NCBI RefSeq assembly: GCF_001953975.1
Contig: NZ_MBEJ01000011.1
Coordinates: forward strand, 1 to 37,010
Source: Mycobacterium sp. NS-7484
GTDB taxonomy: Bacteria; Actinomycetota; Actinomycetes; Mycobacteriales; Mycobacteriaceae
Reading direction: 5' to 3'
Length of the DNA stretch: 37,010 nt
The notes beneath the pieces were generated by a model that had not been told where the DNA came from, did not search any database, and was given only the letters and a program-made list of their open reading frames with translations. The position numbers and the translations under genes were made by a program. Shown here one piece after another: positions 33,400 to 37,010 of the stretch (within the stretch, counting starts at the first letter, position 1; every line of letters starts with the position of its first letter).

Positions 33400-33978
33400 A
33401 TGGTAGGGGAACGCCGGGGCACGCCCGGCAACTTGACCGCTGACGACTGGATACAGGCCGGGTATGCCCTGCTGGCGTCCGACGGGATGCGAGCGCTCAA
33501 GATCGAGCGGCTCTGCGAGCAGATCGGCGCCACGCGGGGCAGCTTCTACTGGCATTTCACCGATATGAAAGGTTACCGGGCCGCCTTGGTCGCGTCGTGG
33601 AATGCGTTTCTGGAGGAGGACCGCCGCTCGCTGGCCGAACTCGAGCATCTGCCGCCGCGGGAACGGCTGTCGCGGATGATGCAGGCCCTGATGGGCCCGC
33701 AACACTGGATCCTGGAACGCGCGATGCGGGAGTGGGCCCGCTCCGACGACATCGCGGCCGCGAACGTGCGGGCAGCCGATCATCGGGTGCTGGTCGCCGT
33801 CACGAAGGCGTACTCCGATCACGGGTTCAGCCCCGAGGACGCCCGACTGCGAGCCCAGGCCACGTTCGCCACCGGGATCGGCATGCTGCACTTGATGGAC
33901 TCGGCCGATGCCATGGCCACCAGCGATCACCACGAGCGGTTCCTGGATCTGATGCTGGCTCGTGGAGGCAACGTCTAA
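33400..33978 (+). CDS. TetR-family regulator
   Basis: A 192-residue regulator. The N-terminal helix-turn-helix domain (about 12-58) reads WIQAGYALLASDGMRALKIERLCEQIGATRGSFYWHFTDMKGYRAAL, a very typical TetR sequence with the GSFYWHF recognition helix. The remaining helices form the ligand-binding and dimer domain. It is divergent from the glycosyltransferase gene with only 29 bp between the starts, so it very probably represses that gene and itself. No obvious perfect palindrome is visible in the spacer. Its stop overlaps the stop region of the convergent flavoprotein gene by 4 nt. Confidence 0.9.
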   Translation: MVGERRGTPGNLTADDWIQAGYALLASDGMRALKIERLCEQIGATRGSFYWHFTDMKGYRAALVASWNAFLEEDRRSLAELEHLPPRERLSRMMQALMGPQHWILERAMREWARSDDIAAANVRAADHRVLVAVTKAYSDHGFSPEDARLRAQATFATGIGMLHLMDSADAMATSDHHERFLDLMLARGGNV

Positions 33979-34916
33979 TCCTCGCTGTCCGGCGGATAGG
34001 GCAGGTCGAACTCGTCGGCCAGCAGGCTCTGGACGATGATCATCGCGGCCTGCGCACCGGCCGCGATGGCGCCGGCCAGATGAGGCTGTTCGGTACACGG
34101 GTCACCGGCCACGAAGACCGCGTGCGCAGTGGTGCGGTGCAGCGAATCCACTTGCACCGCATCAGATCCCAGTGACCCCTCGGCGCAGGCCGCACCAAGT
34201 TGCTCGGCCAGCGTCGACCGTTGCCGCAGCGGCGCTTCGACCAGTAGGGCATCCCGGTCCAGCCGATGGCCGTCGGCGAACCCGATCGCTTCCAATTGCC
34301 CGTCCTGCCCGTGCAGTTCGACGACTCGGCGGTCATCGACGACCACCTTGGCGGCCTCCAGGCGCCGGCGCTGATCATCCGTCAGATCGGGTTCACCATC
34401 GGTGAGCAGCACCACGTCGTCGCTCCAACCCCGCAGCATCAGGGCCGCATGCACGGCATCCTCACCGGCGGCCAGGGCAGCCAGCCGTTTGTCCCGCACC
34501 TCCCAGCCGTGACAGAACGGGCATTGGAACACCGATTTGCCCCACAGCGCTTCCAGGCCCGACAATTCCGGTGGGCAGTAACGCATTCCAGTGGCCAGCA
34601 GCACCCGCCCGGCACGCACCTGCTCGCCGTCGTCGACCTCGAGCACAAACCCGTCGCCGTCAGGAGCACCGGTAAGCACGCACCCTTCGCGGTACCGCAC
34701 GCTCGGGTAGGTCGACAGCTCGCGCCGACCCGTCTCGTACAGCTCGGCGGGTGGACGGCGATCATGGCCGAGTAACCCACCGATGACCGGTGCTACCCCG
34801 TTACTCGGTTCCCCGGCATCGATCAGCAGCGTCCGTCGCCGCGCCCGGCCGAGCACCAGCGCCGCACTCAGTCCGGCCGCGCCACCGCCGACAATGACAC
34901 ATTCCCAGTCATCCAC
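33975..34916 (-). CDS. Thioredoxin-reductase-like FAD/NAD(P) oxidoreductase with CxxC
   Basis: A 313-residue two-domain flavoprotein. The FAD motif is VIVGGGAAGLSAALVLGRARRRTLLIDAGEP (about 7-37). A redox Cys pair Cys132-Pro-Phe-Cys135 lies in QCPFCHGWE, at the place of the thioredoxin reductase CxxC. The C-terminal FAD block is AVFVAGDPCTEQPHLAGAIAAGAQAA. The usual GxGxxA/G NADPH motif is replaced by LAALAAGEDAVHAALML, as in several thioredoxin-reductase-like oxidases. I start at GTG 34916; TTG 34949 would add 11 residues. It lies 7-40 nt after the primase-polymerase gene on the same strand, perhaps in its operon. Disulfide- or dithiol-oxidising activity is inferred; no thioredoxin gene is nearby. 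Confidence 0.82.
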   Translation of the reverse strand: MDDWECVIVGGGAAGLSAALVLGRARRRTLLIDAGEPSNGVAPVIGGLLGHDRRPPAELYETGRRELSTYPSVRYREGCVLTGAPDGDGFVLEVDDGEQVRAGRVLLATGMRYCPPELSGLEALWGKSVFQCPFCHGWEVRDKRLAALAAGEDAVHAALMLRGWSDDVVLLTDGEPDLTDDQRRRLEAAKVVVDDRRVVELHGQDGQLEAIGFADGHRLDRDALLVEAPLRQRSTLAEQLGAACAEGSLGSDAVQVDSLHRTTAHAVFVAGDPCTEQPHLAGAIAAGAQAAMIIVQSLLADEFDLPYPPDSED

Positions 34917-34955
34917 CCCGCCAGCGTTGCCATCAGCGGGGCGATCCAAACCCGG

Positions 34956-35999
34956 TCACCGGCGGTTGCCGTCCTCATCCCAATGCTCGGCGACCTTTTT
35001 GCTGGGTTGCACCCGGGGCGGCTCACCGGGCATCTTCGGATAGCTCGGCGGGTACGGCAGGTCACCGAGCCCGCGCTCCTCATCGGCGGCCACCATATCC
35101 AGCAGAGGCTTGATCGACTGCTTCTTCGAATCGATGTCGGCCCACGGATCGTCGCGCCCGGCAAGGAAATCGGGCACGGTGGCGATCGTGTAATCGTCGG
35201 GGTCGGCGGTGCGTAGTTCATCCCAGGACAAGGGTGTCGACACGGTCGCGATCGGGGTCTTGCGAGCCGAATAGGCCGACGCGAAGGTACGGTCGCGAGC
35301 GTTCTGGTTGTAGTCGACGAACAGCCTCTCGCCCCGCTCTTCTTTCCACCACGACGTGGTCACCGCGTCGGGCGCGCGCCGCTCGATCTCGCGGGCCAGG
35401 GCGATGCCGGCCCGGCGCACCTCGATGAAATCCCAGTCGGTCGCGATTCGCAGGAAGATGTGCACCCCACGGCCGCCGGAGGTCTTCGGGTAGCCGACCA
35501 GGCCCAGCTCGTCGAGCAGGGGCTTGAGCACGTCGCAGGCGATCGTGCGGGCCTCGGCGAATCCGGTGCCCGGCTGCGGGTCGAGGTCGATCCGCAACTC
35601 GTCGGGATGCTCGGTGTCCGGGCAGCGAACCTGCCACGGGTGCAACGTGATCGTGCCCATCTGTGCCGCCCAGGCGATCGCCGCCGGATGGGTCACCTTG
35701 AGCGCGTCGGCGGTCCGCCCGGACGGGAACGTGACCGTACAGGTCTGCAGGTAGTCGGGATGCTTCTGCGGCACCCGCTTCTGGTAGATCTCCTCGCCTT
35801 CGATGCCGTCGGGGAACCGCTGCAGGTGCGTGGGCCGGTCTTTCAACAACGCGACCATGCGGTCGGCGACGTGCAGGTAGTACTCCATCAACTTGCCCTT
35901 GGTGCCGTCCTTACCCAGCTTCGGGTAGTACACCTTGTCCGGGTTGGTGAACCGGACCTTGACCCCGTCGACGTCGAGTTCGGTTGCGGGCGTTGGCAC
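34956..35999 (-). CDS. LigD-type primase-polymerase (Prim-PolC)
   Basis: A 347-residue archaeo-eukaryotic primase-type polymerase, homologous to M. tuberculosis Rv3730c and M. smegmatis Prim-PolC. Conserved motifs are TNPDKVYYPKLG at the start, RIDLDPQPGTGF near 137 (catalytic Asp pair), KTSGGRGVHIFLRI near 170 and FVDYNQNARDRT near 228 (third Asp). These enzymes fill short DNA gaps, often with ribonucleotides, in stationary-phase base-excision repair and work with LigC. Its GTG start at 35999 overlaps the last base of the ligase stop codon, so the pair is translationally coupled. It lacks the nuclease and ligase domains of full LigD. Confidence 0.92.
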   Translation of the reverse strand: MPTPATELDVDGVKVRFTNPDKVYYPKLGKDGTKGKLMEYYLHVADRMVALLKDRPTHLQRFPDGIEGEEIYQKRVPQKHPDYLQTCTVTFPSGRTADALKVTHPAAIAWAAQMGTITLHPWQVRCPDTEHPDELRIDLDPQPGTGFAEARTIACDVLKPLLDELGLVGYPKTSGGRGVHIFLRIATDWDFIEVRRAGIALAREIERRAPDAVTTSWWKEERGERLFVDYNQNARDRTFASAYSARKTPIATVSTPLSWDELRTADPDDYTIATVPDFLAGRDDPWADIDSKKQSIKPLLDMVAADEERGLGDLPYPPSYPKMPGEPPRVQPSKKVAEHWDEDGNRR

Positions 36000-37010
36000 T
36001 ATCGCGTCTCCAGTACGTCGTAGAGGTCATAGTTGAGTGGCGTGTCGAGCTGGTCGAACGTGCAACTCGACGGTTCCCGGTCGGGACGCCAGCGCAGGAA
36101 TTTCACGGCATGCCGGAAACGCCTGCCGTGCACGGTGTTGCCCTCCATCTGGTCATACGCCACCTCACATACCCGTTCGGGGCGCACCGGAATCCAGCGT
36201 TTGTCGGCTGCGGAGTTCCACCGGCTCGGATCGCCCTCGCGCACTTCGTCGCCCAGCCGCAGCGGCTCGAGATCGGCCAGCAGCTTGAGCCGGGCCTTGG
36301 CGGTGAACGACGCTGCGCCACCGACCATCTGCAGCTCGCCGTCGGACCGGTAGAGGCCCAGCAGGATCGACCCGATCCCTTCCCCACTCTTGTGGATCCG
36401 GTACCCCATGGCCACACAATCCGCGTCGCGGTGGTGCTTGACCTTGATCATCTCCCGCTTGCCCGGCAGGTATGGCCCGTCGAGCCGCTTGGCGATCACC
36501 CCGTCCAAGCCCGCGCCCTCGAACGTCTGCAACCACTGGGCACCGAGCTCGGGGTCGGTGGTGGTGCGGGTGACGTGACACCGAGCCTGGTTCTCCTTGA
36601 CCGCCTCGACCAACGCCTCACGCCGCGTCCGGAAGGGCTCGCCCATCAGAGATCGGTCGCCGGTGGCCAGGGCGTCGAAGCCGATGAAATGCGCGGGGGT
36701 CTGCTCGGCGAGCATCGTGACCCGGCTGGCGGCCGGGTGCAGCCGCAGTTGCAGCGCCTCGAAGTCCAGGCCGTCGCCGGTGGCGATGACGATCTCCCCG
36801 TCGACAACGCAACGCGGCGGTAGTTCGGCACGGGCCGCTGCCACCAGTTCGGGAAAGTAGCGGGTCATCGGGCGTTCGTTGCGGCTGCCGAATTCGACCT
36901 CGTCGCCGTCGCGAAAGCAGATGGTGCGAAAGCCGTCCCACTTCGGCTCGTACGACATGCCCGGCGGGATCTCACGCACCGGCTTCGAGAGCATCGGCGA
37001 GACCGGCGGC
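35999..37010 (-). CDS. ligC: ATP-dependent DNA ligase LigC (start outside window)
   Basis: An ATP-dependent ligase related to M. tuberculosis Rv3731. The visible 337 residues include motif I EPKWDGFR (adenylated Lys), RYFPELV, motif III VVDGEIVI, motif IV GLDGVIAKR and motif V REMIKVKHHR, followed by the OB-fold domain (about LGLYRSDGELQMVGG to the end). Only the first few residues are missing, since PPVSPMLS at the window edge is the usual N-terminus. It seals nicks in repair with the coupled primase-polymerase. The gene ends one base into the polymerase start codon. Confidence 0.95.
   Translation of the reverse strand, partial: PPVSPMLSKPVREIPPGMSYEPKWDGFRTICFRDGDEVEFGSRNERPMTRYFPELVAAARAELPPRCVVDGEIVIATGDGLDFEALQLRLHPAASRVTMLAEQTPAHFIGFDALATGDRSLMGEPFRTRREALVEAVKENQARCHVTRTTTDPELGAQWLQTFEGAGLDGVIAKRLDGPYLPGKREMIKVKHHRDADCVAMGYRIHKSGEGIGSILLGLYRSDGELQMVGGAASFTAKARLKLLADLEPLRLGDEVREGDPSRWNSAADKRWIPVRPERVCEVAYDQMEGNTVHGRRFRHAVKFLRWRPDREPSSCTFDQLDTPLNYDLYDVLETR

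Overview
The window is chromosomal DNA from a mycobacterium, most likely a rapid-growing environmental (Mycolicibacterium-type) species. The evidence is high GC, frequent GTG starts, and gene order matching the Mycobacterium tuberculosis ask-leuA-dnaQ-murT-gatD-recR-ebfC-ami1-dnaX-aspC-lucA core (Rv3709c to about Rv3723), followed by a primase-polymerase/LigC repair pair (compare Rv3730c-Rv3731). The species cannot be named from sequence alone.

Layout. 1-5407: aspartokinase (partial), a nitroreductase-like protein, an MgtE Mg2+ transporter, a small secreted protein, leuA with an upstream leader peptide and attenuator, and a small PLDc_N/SHOCT membrane protein. 5430-12383: an accessory block between leuA and dnaQ that M. 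tuberculosis lacks. It holds an LLM flavin monooxygenase, a TetR repressor, a DUF861-type cupin, a flavin reductase, a RibB-like protein without catalytic residues, a mycofactocin-type SDR, a classical SDR and an EutH-like permease. 12365-15383: dnaQ, then murT-gatD. 15384-16058: a gene-free stretch with a long inverted repeat. 16059-25365: GjpA-type porin, metallo-beta-lactamase-fold protein, recR-ebfC, ami1, an SRPBCC protein, an FAD oxidoreductase/SAM methyltransferase pair like the tuberculostearate genes, and dnaX. 25476-27791: aspartate aminotransferase, SRP RNA, tRNA-Ser(GGA), lucA. 27843-32290: PepA-like protease, PucR regulator, DadA-like oxidase, Gre-like factor. 32291-37010: glycosyltransferase with a divergent TetR gene, a CxxC flavoprotein, primase-polymerase and ligC (partial).

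How the parts work together. The best candidate for an undescribed system is 5430-12383. Each of its transcription units carries a version of one 18-bp palindrome (consensus TTTCTACATATGTAGAAA). Five copies lie on, or just after, recognisable sigma-A-type promoters, so the block reads as one TetR-controlled regulon. The contents suggest import of a small polar substrate by the EutH-like permease, oxidation by SDRs (one probably mycofactocin-linked) and flavin-dependent monooxygenation fed by the flavin reductase. The substrate is unknown.

A second theme is translation starts. Eight protein starts, plus the tRNA, have a TANNNT -10 element ending 6 or 7 nt before the first base. This implies leaderless transcripts, including a leaderless 13-codon leucine leader peptide in front of leuA. 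These promoter and operator calls were made by eye and have no experimental support here.
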